From contig CBDHEM010000069.1 in NCBI GenBank assembly GCA_965261955.1, positions 1,364,001-1,428,000 of the forward strand: 64,000 bases of DNA. Reading direction: 5' to 3'. This document shows positions 1 to 9,247 of the stretch, one piece after another. Both the position numbers and the translations under genes were made by a program. The notes beneath the pieces are model-generated. The model searched no databases. It worked only from the letters and a program-made list of their open reading frames with translations, and had not been told where the DNA came from. This DNA comes from JABAAI01 sp965261955. GTDB lineage: Bacteria; Spirochaetota; Leptospiria; Leptospirales; Leptonemataceae. Numbering within the stretch: the first letter of the stretch is position 1; each line of letters begins with the position of its first letter.

Positions 1-450
1 AAAGGATCATCCACCGGTACAGATGCTGTAGCGGACAAGGCTAAGGAAGAGGTGACTTCTTCTGAAAAAGAAACTCAAAAGGAAAAGGAAGGCGAAATAA
101 TAACCAAGAATACAAAAAACTTACTTTCGCTTAAAGTTAGAATCGATATTTATTCTCGAGAAGGAACACATTATACCGCCTTAGACTGCGACAGAAATGG
201 AATTACGGAAACTTTTTTAGTTTATGAATCAGATGGTTTCCATTGGAATGTAAAAGATATGCCAAATACAATTTCTATTTATAATAATAACGATCCTGAA
301 GTTGAAGCTATGATTAAAGATCTAGTACAAATTGAAGGAGAAGGTGATCCCAGCGTCCTAGAAGACTTTAAGAAAAAGCAAACCGATATCCAAAAAAGCC
401 TATTAGAAAAGATCAAAGGTAATGAGAAGATTAGTCGAAGAAAATATTAA
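1..450 (+). CDS. hypothetical protein, 5' end outside window
   Basis: The reading frame is open from base 1 to the stop at 448-450, so the gene begins upstream of the window; the GTG at 52 is in frame but need not be the start. The visible part is very hydrophilic. A Lys/Glu-rich stretch is followed by a compact segment (residues ~40-100 of the visible part) with alternating beta-like hydrophobics, then a Lys-rich helical tail. I do not recognise the family. It lies 30 bp upstream of the M48 lipoprotein gene on the same strand and may share its transcript. Confidence 0.6.
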   Translation, partial: KGSSTGTDAVADKAKEEVTSSEKETQKEKEGEIITKNTKNLLSLKVRIDIYSREGTHYTALDCDRNGITETFLVYESDGFHWNVKDMPNTISIYNNNDPEVEAMIKDLVQIEGEGDPSVLEDFKKKQTDIQKSLLEKIKGNEKISRRKY

Positions 451-480
451 TAAAGGGAGAAATGGGAAAGTAAATAGTTT

Positions 481-1254
481 ATGTATCTCACTTGTATAAT
501 AAAAAAGAGGGCTCTTGGAGCGGTTCTCTTCGGTTTATTTTTTTCCCAGTGTCAGTCTTTTGTATCTGACAAAAAAATGAATATCGAAGGCACAAAAGCC
601 TTTGCTGCTATTAAAAGAAAAACACCTATTGAAAAAAACCGACGAATCAATAGCTATGTAGTATGCATCGCTAAGGCCATACTAAGTGTTACAAAAGATG
701 ATACCGGTGTGAAAAAATGGGAAGTAGTGGTTTTTAAAAGCAAACAACCGAATGCGTTTGCTTTACCCGGTGGAAAGATAGGCGTCTATACCGGAATTTT
801 ACCGATTGCAAATACCAGCGGTCAATTGGCAGCTATTATAGGACATGAGGTTGGACATGTCATTGCAAGACACAGTAAAAAACGTTATTCTCAACAAATA
901 GGAAGTAATGCTGTAAAAAATATTGCTAGTATATTTGGACCTCCGGGTGTGGGAACTCTAGTGGGAGCGGGTCTAAACTATGGCCTTCTTTTACCCTTTA
1001 GTCGTTCACACGAAAGTGAAGCAGATATTATTGGCTTACGTCTCATGTCTCTGGCTGGTTTTGACCCACGAGAAAGTGTTACACTTTGGAAAAATATGCA
1101 AGCAGCCTCTGGTGGGAAGGCACCTCCTGAGTTTGCCTCAACTCATCCCTCTGGTAAAACACGTATTAAAGATTTGCAGGAAAAGATACCTTTTGCATTG
1201 GCGGATTATAAAAAAGCAATAAAGCAAGGTAGAAAATCAAAATGTCACTTGTAA
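481..1254 (+). CDS. M48-family zinc metalloprotease, probable lipoprotein
   Basis: This 257-aa protein is an M48 peptidase of the Oma1/BepA/LoiP type, expected to degrade or quality-control envelope proteins. The zinc motif HEVGH is at residues 122-126 and the third ligand is Glu178 in HESEAD. The N-terminus is basic then hydrophobic and ends in FFSQC at Cys24, a relaxed spirochaete lipobox, so lipidation and periplasmic display are likely (inferred). The length fits single-domain M48 lipoproteins without TPRs. The ATG at 481 is preceded by GGGAAAG. The next gene also encodes a lipoprotein. Confidence 0.88.
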   Translation: MYLTCIIKKRALGAVLFGLFFSQCQSFVSDKKMNIEGTKAFAAIKRKTPIEKNRRINSYVVCIAKAILSVTKDDTGVKKWEVVVFKSKQPNAFALPGGKIGVYTGILPIANTSGQLAAIIGHEVGHVIARHSKKRYSQQIGSNAVKNIASIFGPPGVGTLVGAGLNYGLLLPFSRSHESEADIIGLRLMSLAGFDPRESVTLWKNMQAASGGKAPPEFASTHPSGKTRIKDLQEKIPFALADYKKAIKQGRKSKCHL

Positions 1255-1288
1255 AAAAATCGATAAAGATTTCTCTTTCGCCTTGCGT

Positions 1289-1576
1289 ATGAAAATTATA
1301 AAGAAAGCGTTTTTTGGACTTTTTTATTTCTTGTTTATTTGGGCAAGTTTATACTTACAATGTCTACCAGCCACACCAAATCAAAATGATCTTCTGCAAG
1401 TAAAAAAGCTTTTTTTACAACTACGATTCAATTCAAACTTAATTCAAAATTTAAAAGGGAAAAGTGATCAAGAACTCTTCCAGATGAGCTGTATTTCCAA
1501 GCGAGTTGATTGCACACAAGTTTTAGACCTTTTAAAAAATAAAGATCCAAAATTTTATAAAAAACTAAATCTATGA
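1289..1576 (+). CDS. small putative lipoprotein
   Basis: This 95-aa protein starts at ATG 1289; an in-frame TTG at 1283 is possible but adds only two residues. Residues 1-25 form a basic, strongly hydrophobic signal ending in SLYLQC, a plausible spirochaetal lipobox. The rest is short, Lys/Leu-rich and mostly helical, with two further cysteines (SCISKRVDC). No family was recognised. The gene follows the M48 gene by about 30 bp on the same strand, so the two may be co-transcribed. Confidence 0.55.
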   Translation: MKIIKKAFFGLFYFLFIWASLYLQCLPATPNQNDLLQVKKLFLQLRFNSNLIQNLKGKSDQELFQMSCISKRVDCTQVLDLLKNKDPKFYKKLNL

Positions 1577-1704
1577 TTTTACAGGATTTTTACTGAACTT
1601 TGGGATCATAGTCTTTCGATAAACACCACACCATTTTACCCCCACCTACTTTTTCTCTTTATATACTTCATCTATAATCAATATCAATAGTATGATGATC
1701 TGAA

Positions 1705-4700
1705 TTATATTTTCTTTACTCCATCCAAAAAAGGAAGATGATTTCTTTGTTTTTTTCTGTCCGCAAAATCTAAGACAAATGTGTATAAAACGGGTACTAA
1801 CCCCAAAATAAGAACTGTAGAAAAAAGTAAACCCCAAGCAAAGGCAAGGGCCATGGGAACAAGGAAAGGATCAAATCCTCCTATACCGTAAGCCGTTGGC
1901 AGTAATCCACCTACCGTTGTTAAAGTCGTCAAAAGGACAGGACGTAAACGCATAGAAGCCGCTTCAAGGGTTACCTCTATATTTGAAGCTTCTGGTCGCT
2001 TCTTTTTAATTTTATTCGCAAAATCAACTAAAACGATAGAATCATTAATTACAACACCGGCTAGGCCAATCAATCCCATAATGGCCATAAAACTGAATGG
2101 TTGCCCATGAAAAAAGAAAGCGAGAATCACACCTATTAAAGCAAATGGTATAGCAGATAGTACAACAAAAGGCTGAAGAAGAGAGCGAAAAAGAGAAGCC
2201 AGAATCATAAAAATGGCGAAGAGTCCTATCAAAAAGGAACGTTGTAGACTTGCTAAAGATTCCTCTGTGTCTTTATTTTCTCCCCCAAATTGAATAGTGT
2301 ATTGAGGATAGGCTGCTGGAATATCTTTGGTTAGTGCGCTAATTTTTTTTATTGCTTCTCCAGAAGAAATCTTTCTTTCATCCAGATTAGCGGTTACACT
2401 AATAACACGCCTTCCATCTAGATGATTGATTGCAGAAATACTTTTACCTCTCTCGAAAGAAGCCAAACGATTCACAGGGATAAGATTCCCCCGTTGATTG
2501 CTCAGATATACTTGGCTTAGTGCTTCCGTACTATTGCGATAATCTTGAGGAAAACGGACGCGAATATCAACTTCTTCGGTAGAACGCCGTATAGAGGTTG
2601 CGACAGTACCGTTAAAGCCAGTGGCAATAGCAGTGGCCACATCCAATACGGAGATACCAGCTTGAGCGGCAAGAGACTCATTTACTCTAACTTGGATCTC
2701 TTCTTTGCCAGGTAGAAAATCATCTCCGACATCCTTAACTCCAGAGATAGAATTTAAAACTTTTTTGAATTTACTAGAAATTTCCACCATGGTTTCAAAA
2801 TCATTTCCTGAAATTTCAACAGCAATTGGCTTCCCTACCGGTGGCCCTCCGGCTATTTTTTCAACTTGCAAATTGACTAGGAAACCAGTCATATCTCTTG
2901 GCCTATTGCTCCTGCTTAAAGTTATTTTACGATTCGATTGTTTCGATTGTTCGCTTATCCATTTTTCTAAACTTTTTACAGATGAATCTTCTCTTCTTTG
3001 TTTATCTTCATCTTTTTCGTCTTTCTTTTTTTGGAGGAGTGGTATTTTTGATGGCCGTTGCATCCATCCTATTTCCTTACGTAAAAAACTTATAATTGTA
3101 TCAGCAGAGTATTTACGATCTATCTCAGGTTTTAAGTAAATGAGCATCATCCCAAAATGGCTACCCCTTTTTGTAAAAGGGTCATTCGCATCGCCACTTT
3201 GTATACCTACTCTACTAATAAAACTATCTAATTCACTTGAGGGAAGCTTCTCAACAGACTCGCCCATTTTGTTGAGATAACGAAGTAGTTCCTTCTTTCT
3301 CGTACCGACCGGGGCCTCTACTTTCACAAAAAGTATATCGATAGCAGAAGGAAATAGCTTAAATTTACCAAAGAAAGCTTGAAGAAGAACAACAAAAATA
3401 AAAGCAAAGATAAAGACACCCAAACAGGCTCCTTTATGTTTTAAAATATATTGTAGACTAGGTTCATAAAAATGGAAGCGAAATTTTTCAAATAACGATA
3501 AGCCCTGTTTCTCTTCTATTGTTTTTATTTTTGTATGATCAAAAAAATTTCGATTCATATCATAGAGATGGGATGGGAGTATAGCAAAGCATTCAAAAAG
3601 AGAACCAAGTAAACATAGTATCACAACAAAAGGTATGGTATAGATAAATTTCCCAAAGATACCGCCCATAAAGAGCAATGGGGCAAAAACAGCTATCGTC
3701 GTGGCAATAGTGGCCAATACAGGAGCAATAACTTCTCCGGTACCCTTCTTTGCTGCCTCCATAGGAGAAAGTCCTTTTTCCAAATGGCTATAAAAGTTTT
3801 CGCTAACAATAATAGCATCATCCACTATAATCCCTAAAACAATAATTAAACCAAACATGGAAATCAGATTGAGACTCACCCCGGTATAAGCCATGACAAT
3901 AAAAGCAACGCAAAATGAAATAGGAACTCCTAGAGCAACCATCAGAGCTGTTCGCCAACCAAGGAATAAAAAGAGGGTTACAACAACCAAAACTAACCCT
4001 ATCAAGCCATTAGAAACAAGCACACTCAAACGACGTCTCACAAAGTAAGAATAATCATTTACAGGCACTAGTTTCATACCCGGCAAAAGAGTAGAACTAA
4101 ACTCTTCTGCCACACCGTGAGATTCTTTTACCACTTCGATAATATCTGCAGAACCCTTTTTGATAATAGTCAGACTGATAGTGTCTGAATTTTCTGTACT
4201 TTCTAAATAATCTGGATCAGAAAAACCTTCATAGGCTGTGGCTATACGACCCACCTTTACAGATGCCCCCGTATCATTTGCTTGAACAGGCACCTGTAAA
4301 ATCTCTTCTACTTTATCAAACTCTCCGACTGTTCGTACAATAATTTCTCTTTTGGGAAGTAGAATGTCTCCTCCAGGTAAGCTTACATTCCGATTTTTTA
4401 ATACCCTTACAACATCATTGCTTCCTATAAGATACTGCCGCATGCGTTGGGGATCCATATCCACAAAAATCTCTGTGTCGCGCCATCCTCTACGGAGGAT
4501 TCTGCCTACACCATGTATACGCAAAAAACGATTTTCTAGTATCTCAGCCATATCACGAAATTGCTTATAACTCACAGCAAAGCTTCCATCTTCTTTTTTT
4601 GAGCGAGTAAGTGCCCATTGTATCACAGGTAGATTAGAAGAAGAAACCTCTGTAACAGTGGGCTTTTCTGCACTGGAAGGGAGGCCTTCCGTTCTATCCA

Positions 4701-5040
4701 CAACATTGCGTATATCATCAAAAATTTCTTTATCATCTTCCACATTGGGATCAATGGTAATTGTTATACTAGACCTACCTTCTATGGAGGAAGACCGATA
4801 TTCTTTAATGCCATCAACTTCTTTGAGCTTCTCTTCTATTGGTTTGGTCACTAGCTTTTCAATATCTCGAGCTGAAGAACCCGGCCAAACAGTAACCACT
4901 ATAACAATATCATACTCAATATTTGGAAAAGCTTCACGATTCATATCGTAAAGTAACCAACCACCAACCAAAACAATAATGATACTCAATAGGTTTACAA
5001 AAAGACTACGCTCCAAAAAATATTTAATTAGTCCCTTCAT
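1705..5040 (-). CDS. RND-family efflux transporter (AcrB-like inner-membrane pump)
   Basis: The 1111-aa protein has the full RND layout: TM1 at residues ~10-30, a large periplasmic loop, TM2-TM6, a second periplasmic loop, and TM7-TM12. TM4 carries the proton-relay pair in IIVDDAIIVSEN, equivalent to Asp407/Asp408 of AcrB. TM10 reads VVINDSIVLVDF, with Asn where AcrB has Lys940, as in some non-HAE1 subfamilies. It is slightly longer than AcrB because of a Lys/Glu/Asp-rich insert in the second loop (KKKDEKDEDKQRRED). It lies 111 bp downstream of the TolC gene on the same strand. No periplasmic adaptor gene is adjacent, so the third component must be encoded elsewhere or be absent. The substrate is unknown. 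Confidence 0.93.
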   Translation of the reverse strand: MKGLIKYFLERSLFVNLLSIIIVLVGGWLLYDMNREAFPNIEYDIVIVVTVWPGSSARDIEKLVTKPIEEKLKEVDGIKEYRSSSIEGRSSITITIDPNVEDDKEIFDDIRNVVDRTEGLPSSAEKPTVTEVSSSNLPVIQWALTRSKKEDGSFAVSYKQFRDMAEILENRFLRIHGVGRILRRGWRDTEIFVDMDPQRMRQYLIGSNDVVRVLKNRNVSLPGGDILLPKREIIVRTVGEFDKVEEILQVPVQANDTGASVKVGRIATAYEGFSDPDYLESTENSDTISLTIIKKGSADIIEVVKESHGVAEEFSSTLLPGMKLVPVNDYSYFVRRRLSVLVSNGLIGLVLVVVTLFLFLGWRTALMVALGVPISFCVAFIVMAYTGVSLNLISMFGLIIVLGIIVDDAIIVSENFYSHLEKGLSPMEAAKKGTGEVIAPVLATIATTIAVFAPLLFMGGIFGKFIYTIPFVVILCLLGSLFECFAILPSHLYDMNRNFFDHTKIKTIEEKQGLSLFEKFRFHFYEPSLQYILKHKGACLGVFIFAFIFVVLLQAFFGKFKLFPSAIDILFVKVEAPVGTRKKELLRYLNKMGESVEKLPSSELDSFISRVGIQSGDANDPFTKRGSHFGMMLIYLKPEIDRKYSADTIISFLRKEIGWMQRPSKIPLLQKKKDEKDEDKQRREDSSVKSLEKWISEQSKQSNRKITLSRSNRPRDMTGFLVNLQVEKIAGGPPVGKPIAVEISGNDFETMVEISSKFKKVLNSISGVKDVGDDFLPGKEEIQVRVNESLAAQAGISVLDVATAIATGFNGTVATSIRRSTEEVDIRVRFPQDYRNSTEALSQVYLSNQRGNLIPVNRLASFERGKSISAINHLDGRRVISVTANLDERKISSGEAIKKISALTKDIPAAYPQYTIQFGGENKDTEESLASLQRSFLIGLFAIFMILASLFRSLLQPFVVLSAIPFALIGVILAFFFHGQPFSFMAIMGLIGLAGVVINDSIVLVDFANKIKKKRPEASNIEVTLEAASMRLRPVLLTTLTTVGGLLPTAYGIGGFDPFLVPMALAFAWGLLFSTVLILGLVPVLYTFVLDFADRKKQRNHLPFLDGVKKI

Positions 5041-5151
5041 AATACGTGATGATTTTTTCGCGATTTCAAAAGATCCTATTCAAAACAACCTTTTATCATA
5101 TACAAGCTTGTCGCAAATATGCTCTCCCTTTCGATAACCTTTCAATTTATA

Positions 5152-6741
5152 TTATGGGTCTAATAAATTTATAGAACTTTGTATACCATATTTCGTGAAT
5201 ATCGTATTACACACAAGATCATAGCGAACAATGGCAATATTATAATTCACTAGAGCCTCCGTATAGGATTGCTCAGATTGGACAAGCGTATCTAAGGCAT
5301 TCTTTATAGTATCTGCACTAAAGCGACCTTGTCTATAGCGTCTTAACAATCCATTATAAAATAATCTATTTTCTTTGAGAGTTTTTTTGGCATTTTGAAA
5401 GGCTTGATAGGACACTTGTATTTGATCTGCATTTTGATATACTTCATCTTGTATTTGTTGGCGCAATTGCCTCTCTTGTATTCTCAGTTTACGCAAATCA
5501 ATTCTAGCATTTCGAATATCTACCTTTACACCCTTATCCCATAGAGGATATTCTACTTTAAAATCAACACTATAATCAGGGTATTTTTTGTCGATAGATT
5601 GATCTAGTGCTCTTTCATATTCACGATCATACCCTTTTGATGTATATCTGGCACCAACACTAATTGATGGTAATAATCTGTTTTCAACAATAGATAAAGA
5701 CTTTTTCGCATTGGCTATTTGCAACATTAAAGCTTTATAATCAAGGCGTGTATTATATGCTCTTTCTATATCTTTTTTAGTATCTATTTCACCAAAAGAA
5801 TTTTTGCGTAAACGAATACGAATAGCCATAACTTTTTTTTCTGAAAGGTTCATTGTACGCATGAGATTTCTTCGGATTTCCTTTTTGTCTAGTTGAGTTT
5901 GTACAAGATGTGTTTCTGCTGAAAAAATAAACGCATTCCATTGATTGATTTCAAATTTTTCCGAAAGACCCAAACGGCGTTTCCTTACAGTAATGGAGCG
6001 AACATTGCGAATATTTTTGAGCAGGCGTTTCGCTGTATTTACATTTTCCCTTGCTACAGAAAAATGCCAGAAATCCACCATAGCCCCTACGACTAAAGAG
6101 TACAAGCGATAAGTGCGTTCTTGCTGAAGGATATGCTTTTGGTTTTGTTTGATCTGTGTGTTTTTGCGGCTGGCATAGCCAAATGTATTTTTTAACAACT
6201 CCTGACGTAGGACTATACTTAAATCACTAGTATGTAAAGTACTAGGACTAAACACGTCGCTAGAAGCAAAAGAACGAAAGGTTGGATTGTCAATAGTTTC
6301 ACTACCAATGCGATTATCTGCAATTTCTACTTCAAAATATGTTCCTGTTGAAAATTGTTTTTTTGCCTTGAGATAAAGGCGATTTGTTTCTACGGTATCG
6401 CCAGTCGTAAACGAATTTGTATACCGCCTTTTCGTTAACTGTTTTTGCCAGCCACTTTCTATTGTTGGAGTGTATTGCGAATCATCTTTCTGAATCTCTG
6501 TATCTGACTTTTGAATTTCTAGTTTTTCGAGATGAACAGCCACATTGTTTTTCAGAACAAACCGTAGCATGTCTCCTATATCAATAGGCTTTCTAGCATT
6601 TAATTTCTTTTCTAACTCAATTGGAGAAAGTGGAGATGACAGATTTTTTTCTTGTGCTCCTAAAGAAAAAAATGAAAACAAAATAGCTACAAAAAAAAAC
6701 TTCTGCAAAAGAAATTGATTACACCATAAATTTCTCATCAA
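5152..6741 (-). CDS. TolC-family outer-membrane efflux protein
   Basis: This 529-aa protein has an N-terminal signal peptide (hydrophobic FFFVAILFSFFSL, likely cut after GAQ) and two long heptad-like helical regions separated by short strands, the duplicated TolC architecture. The C-terminal half has typical features such as YPLWDKGVKVDIRNA, a helix RIQERQLRQQIQDEV and SADTIKNALDTLVQSE. It is the first gene of a minus-strand pair with the RND pump and probably forms its outer-membrane channel. Nothing indicates the substrate. Confidence 0.88.
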   Translation of the reverse strand: MMRNLWCNQFLLQKFFFVAILFSFFSLGAQEKNLSSPLSPIELEKKLNARKPIDIGDMLRFVLKNNVAVHLEKLEIQKSDTEIQKDDSQYTPTIESGWQKQLTKRRYTNSFTTGDTVETNRLYLKAKKQFSTGTYFEVEIADNRIGSETIDNPTFRSFASSDVFSPSTLHTSDLSIVLRQELLKNTFGYASRKNTQIKQNQKHILQQERTYRLYSLVVGAMVDFWHFSVARENVNTAKRLLKNIRNVRSITVRKRRLGLSEKFEINQWNAFIFSAETHLVQTQLDKKEIRRNLMRTMNLSEKKVMAIRIRLRKNSFGEIDTKKDIERAYNTRLDYKALMLQIANAKKSLSIVENRLLPSISVGARYTSKGYDREYERALDQSIDKKYPDYSVDFKVEYPLWDKGVKVDIRNARIDLRKLRIQERQLRQQIQDEVYQNADQIQVSYQAFQNAKKTLKENRLFYNGLLRRYRQGRFSADTIKNALDTLVQSEQSYTEALVNYNIAIVRYDLVCNTIFTKYGIQSSINLLDP

Positions 6742-7018
6742 AATACACTAAATAAAAACCATAAAAAATGGGGACTATCCATAAAAAATACATTCATGGG
6801 AATGATACTTTTGTGGGAAGCATCCTTCCAAGCACTATCTAAAAATTTTTATTCACTTCAGCCTGTCTATTGAATAAACCTGTTCTTTTTGAAAAAATTA
6901 TCTCCCTTTATTATGATCAAGATGAAGCCTTTTTTTCTTATTCTTCTTTTAGTTCATCACAGATACACATTATCCAGAGATTATACATAAATAACGATTC
7001 AAACTGGTTTAGGAGTTC
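6742..7018. other. intergenic region upstream of the TolC and atpD genes
   Basis: AT-rich DNA between the divergent efflux operon and atpD. It probably holds both promoters, but no -35/-10 pair is convincing. There is no atpG remnant and no RNA gene that I can recognise. Confidence 0.4.
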
Positions 7019-7189
7019 ATGGCTAGATTAGAAACTAGGAAGTCTAAACATATGCAATATAGAATAGACTTGGATATTCAAAAATATAGTTGGCACCCAT
7101 GCCAAAGAAAAAACCGTAGAAAAAATCCCTCACTAAAAAATCCGCCACAGATATCTTTAGTGGAAAGTTATCGAATGAAGAGGCGCTAA
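7019..7189 (+). CDS. possible small basic protein (56 aa)
   Basis: A short frame starts at ATG 7019, four bases after AGGAG (7011-7015), and ends in TAA at 7187-7189, just upstream of atpD. The product is very basic (about 16 Lys/Arg) with no hydrophobic segment. I do not recognise it and the spacing to AGGAG is short, so it may be chance. Confidence 0.25.
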   Translation: MARLETRKSKHMQYRIDLDIQKYSWHPCQRKNRRKNPSLKNPPQISLVESYRMKRR

Positions 7190-7220
7190 AGACGGGATGA
7201 AAAGGAGTTCATTTTATATT

Positions 7221-8645
7221 ATGGCCAATAGCAAAAGTAAAAATGGTAGAATAGTTCAGGTTTTGGGATCGGTCGTAGATGTGGCTTTTGACAATGGCCT
7301 TCCAGACATATACACAGCTGTGGAAATGCAAGGTATACTTGATGGGAAAAAACAGAAAGTTGTGGCGGAGATACAACAGCATCTTGGCGGAAATGTAGCC
7401 CGAGCCGTTTCTTTAGGCTCAACGGAGGGTTTAGTGCGAGGGGAGGCTGTTATAAATACAAATGCTCCGATTAGCGTACCTGTGGGGGAAGAAACGTTGG
7501 GAAGAATATTCAATGTCTTAGGAGAACCCGTAGATGAACTTGGACCAGTTACCAATATAAAAGAACGCCGTGGAATACATCAAAAAGCACCTGACTTAGA
7601 AGGGCTAAAGTCTAGTATTGAAATCTTTGAGACAGGTATCAAAGTTATCGATCTTTTGGCTCCATACACAAAAGGGGGTAAAACAGGCCTTTTCGGAGGA
7701 GCTGGAGTTGGTAAAACAGTCGTGATTATGGAACTCATTAACAATGTGGCCAAAGCACACGGTGGTTACTCCGTCTTTGCTGGGGTTGGGGAGCGAACAA
7801 GGGAAGGAACCGACCTCTGGATGGAAATGAAAGAATCTGGTGTTATGGAAAAGGCTGTTCTCGTTTATGGGCAAATGAATGAACCTCCAGGAGCTAGATT
7901 GCGTGTGGGGCTTTCTGCACTCACTATGGTAGAAGCACTTCGTGATACCACTGGTACAGACTGTTTATTGTTTATTGATAATATTTTTCGCTTTTCTCAA
8001 GCAGGTTCCGAAGTTTCCGCTTTATTAGGTCGTATGCCTTCAGCCGTTGGATATCAGCCCACTCTGGCAACAGAAATGGGAGCCTTACAAGAACGGATTA
8101 CTTCAACCCGTAACGGCTCTATCACTTCCGTACAAGCCATCTATGTCCCTGCAGATGATTTAACAGACCCTGCTCCTGCTGCTGCTTTTGCCCATTTGGA
8201 TGCAACTACAGTCCTTTCTAGAGCCATCTCAGAAAAGGGCATCTATCCCGCAGTAGATCCTATTGACTCCTCTTCACGAGCTCTACAAGCCAATATTGTG
8301 GGGCAGGAACATTATGAAATTGCCCGTGAAGTACAACGTGTACTCCAACGCTACAAAGACTTACAGGATATTATTGCTATTTTAGGCATGGATGAACTTT
8401 CCCAAGAAGATAAAATTCTTGTGGGAAGAGCCCGTAAAATCGAAAAATTCCTATCTCAGCCCTTTCATGTGGCAGAACAATTTACGGGACGTCCGGGTAT
8501 CTATGTCAAATTAGAGGATACTTTGCATTCTTTTCAAACCTTACTCTCTGGTGAATATGACGAATTATCAGAACAGGCTTTTTATATGACTGGAACGATT
8601 GATCATGTTATTGAGAATGCAAAGAAATTAAAGAGTGAAAATTAA
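7221..8645 (+). CDS. atpD: ATP synthase F1 subunit beta
   Basis: This is the catalytic beta subunit of F1Fo ATP synthase. The Walker A motif GGAGVGKT is at about residues 158-165, followed by GERTREG, the Walker B region LLFIDNIFRF and the ALLGRMPSAVGYQPTL segment. Length (474 aa) is normal. Two starts are possible: ATG 7197, and ATG 7221 which gives the usual short N-terminus and has AAAGGAG upstream; I prefer 7221, although the spacing (~13 nt) is long. atpC follows 75 bp later. The usual upstream partner atpG is not here, so the F1 operon is split. Confidence 0.97.
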   Translation: MANSKSKNGRIVQVLGSVVDVAFDNGLPDIYTAVEMQGILDGKKQKVVAEIQQHLGGNVARAVSLGSTEGLVRGEAVINTNAPISVPVGEETLGRIFNVLGEPVDELGPVTNIKERRGIHQKAPDLEGLKSSIEIFETGIKVIDLLAPYTKGGKTGLFGGAGVGKTVVIMELINNVAKAHGGYSVFAGVGERTREGTDLWMEMKESGVMEKAVLVYGQMNEPPGARLRVGLSALTMVEALRDTTGTDCLLFIDNIFRFSQAGSEVSALLGRMPSAVGYQPTLATEMGALQERITSTRNGSITSVQAIYVPADDLTDPAPAAAFAHLDATTVLSRAISEKGIYPAVDPIDSSSRALQANIVGQEHYEIAREVQRVLQRYKDLQDIIAILGMDELSQEDKILVGRARKIEKFLSQPFHVAEQFTGRPGIYVKLEDTLHSFQTLLSGEYDELSEQAFYMTGTIDHVIENAKKLKSEN

Positions 8646-8720
8646 ATTGCTTACATTTCCGATACAGAAACTTCCTATTCTTGTAAAAAAAATCGTGGGA
8701 CACTGATTTGGTATGATGTA

Positions 8721-9122
8721 ATGGAAATTGATATACTCACCCCTTCAGAAAATCTTTATAGTGGAACGATCCGATCTGCAAAAATCCCGGTCAGAGATGG
8801 CCTGATCAGTGTCTTGCCTAGCCATGCACCCCTCGTCGCTCTCTTGGGGCAAGGCCTCCTCTCCCTTGATAGTAAAAAAAATGGGAATGATGATGCTCAT
8901 GCGTTTATTATAGATGGTGGCTTTATGGAAATAGGTTCAGACAAAATTACTATACTAGCAGATCATGGTGAAACCGTGGAAGCCATTCAAAACATGGATA
9001 AAAAGGAGCTACAGATGGAGTACGAAATTATAAAAAAAGAAAATGTTTCCGGTGATGAAGAAATTGCCAACCGCCTCAGGCGTTTGGCTGTGGTGCGTAC
9101 ACGCTTACAAGCAAAAGGCTGA
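8721..9122 (+). CDS. atpC: ATP synthase F1 subunit epsilon
   Basis: The 133-aa product has the epsilon beta-sandwich (residues ~1-85: ILTPSENLYSG, VRDGLISVLPSHAPLVALL, FIIDGGFMEI, ITILADHGE) and a short C-terminal helical hairpin. It couples rotation to catalysis and inhibits ATP hydrolysis. It follows atpD on the same strand, as in most ATP synthase operons. The start ATG 8721 has only a poor ribosome-binding site. Confidence 0.93.
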   Translation: MEIDILTPSENLYSGTIRSAKIPVRDGLISVLPSHAPLVALLGQGLLSLDSKKNGNDDAHAFIIDGGFMEIGSDKITILADHGETVEAIQNMDKKELQMEYEIIKKENVSGDEEIANRLRRLAVVRTRLQAKG

Positions 9123-9247
9123 AAAGCCCCTCTATCATCCTCATCCTATTCCCCCTCCATAGTGTTTAAGATTCGACACACCCAAGGGTTACTTGAAAAT
9201 CTATTTTTGTATTCGGCCTATATAGTACAACAGCCTTTCTAGCCGAT

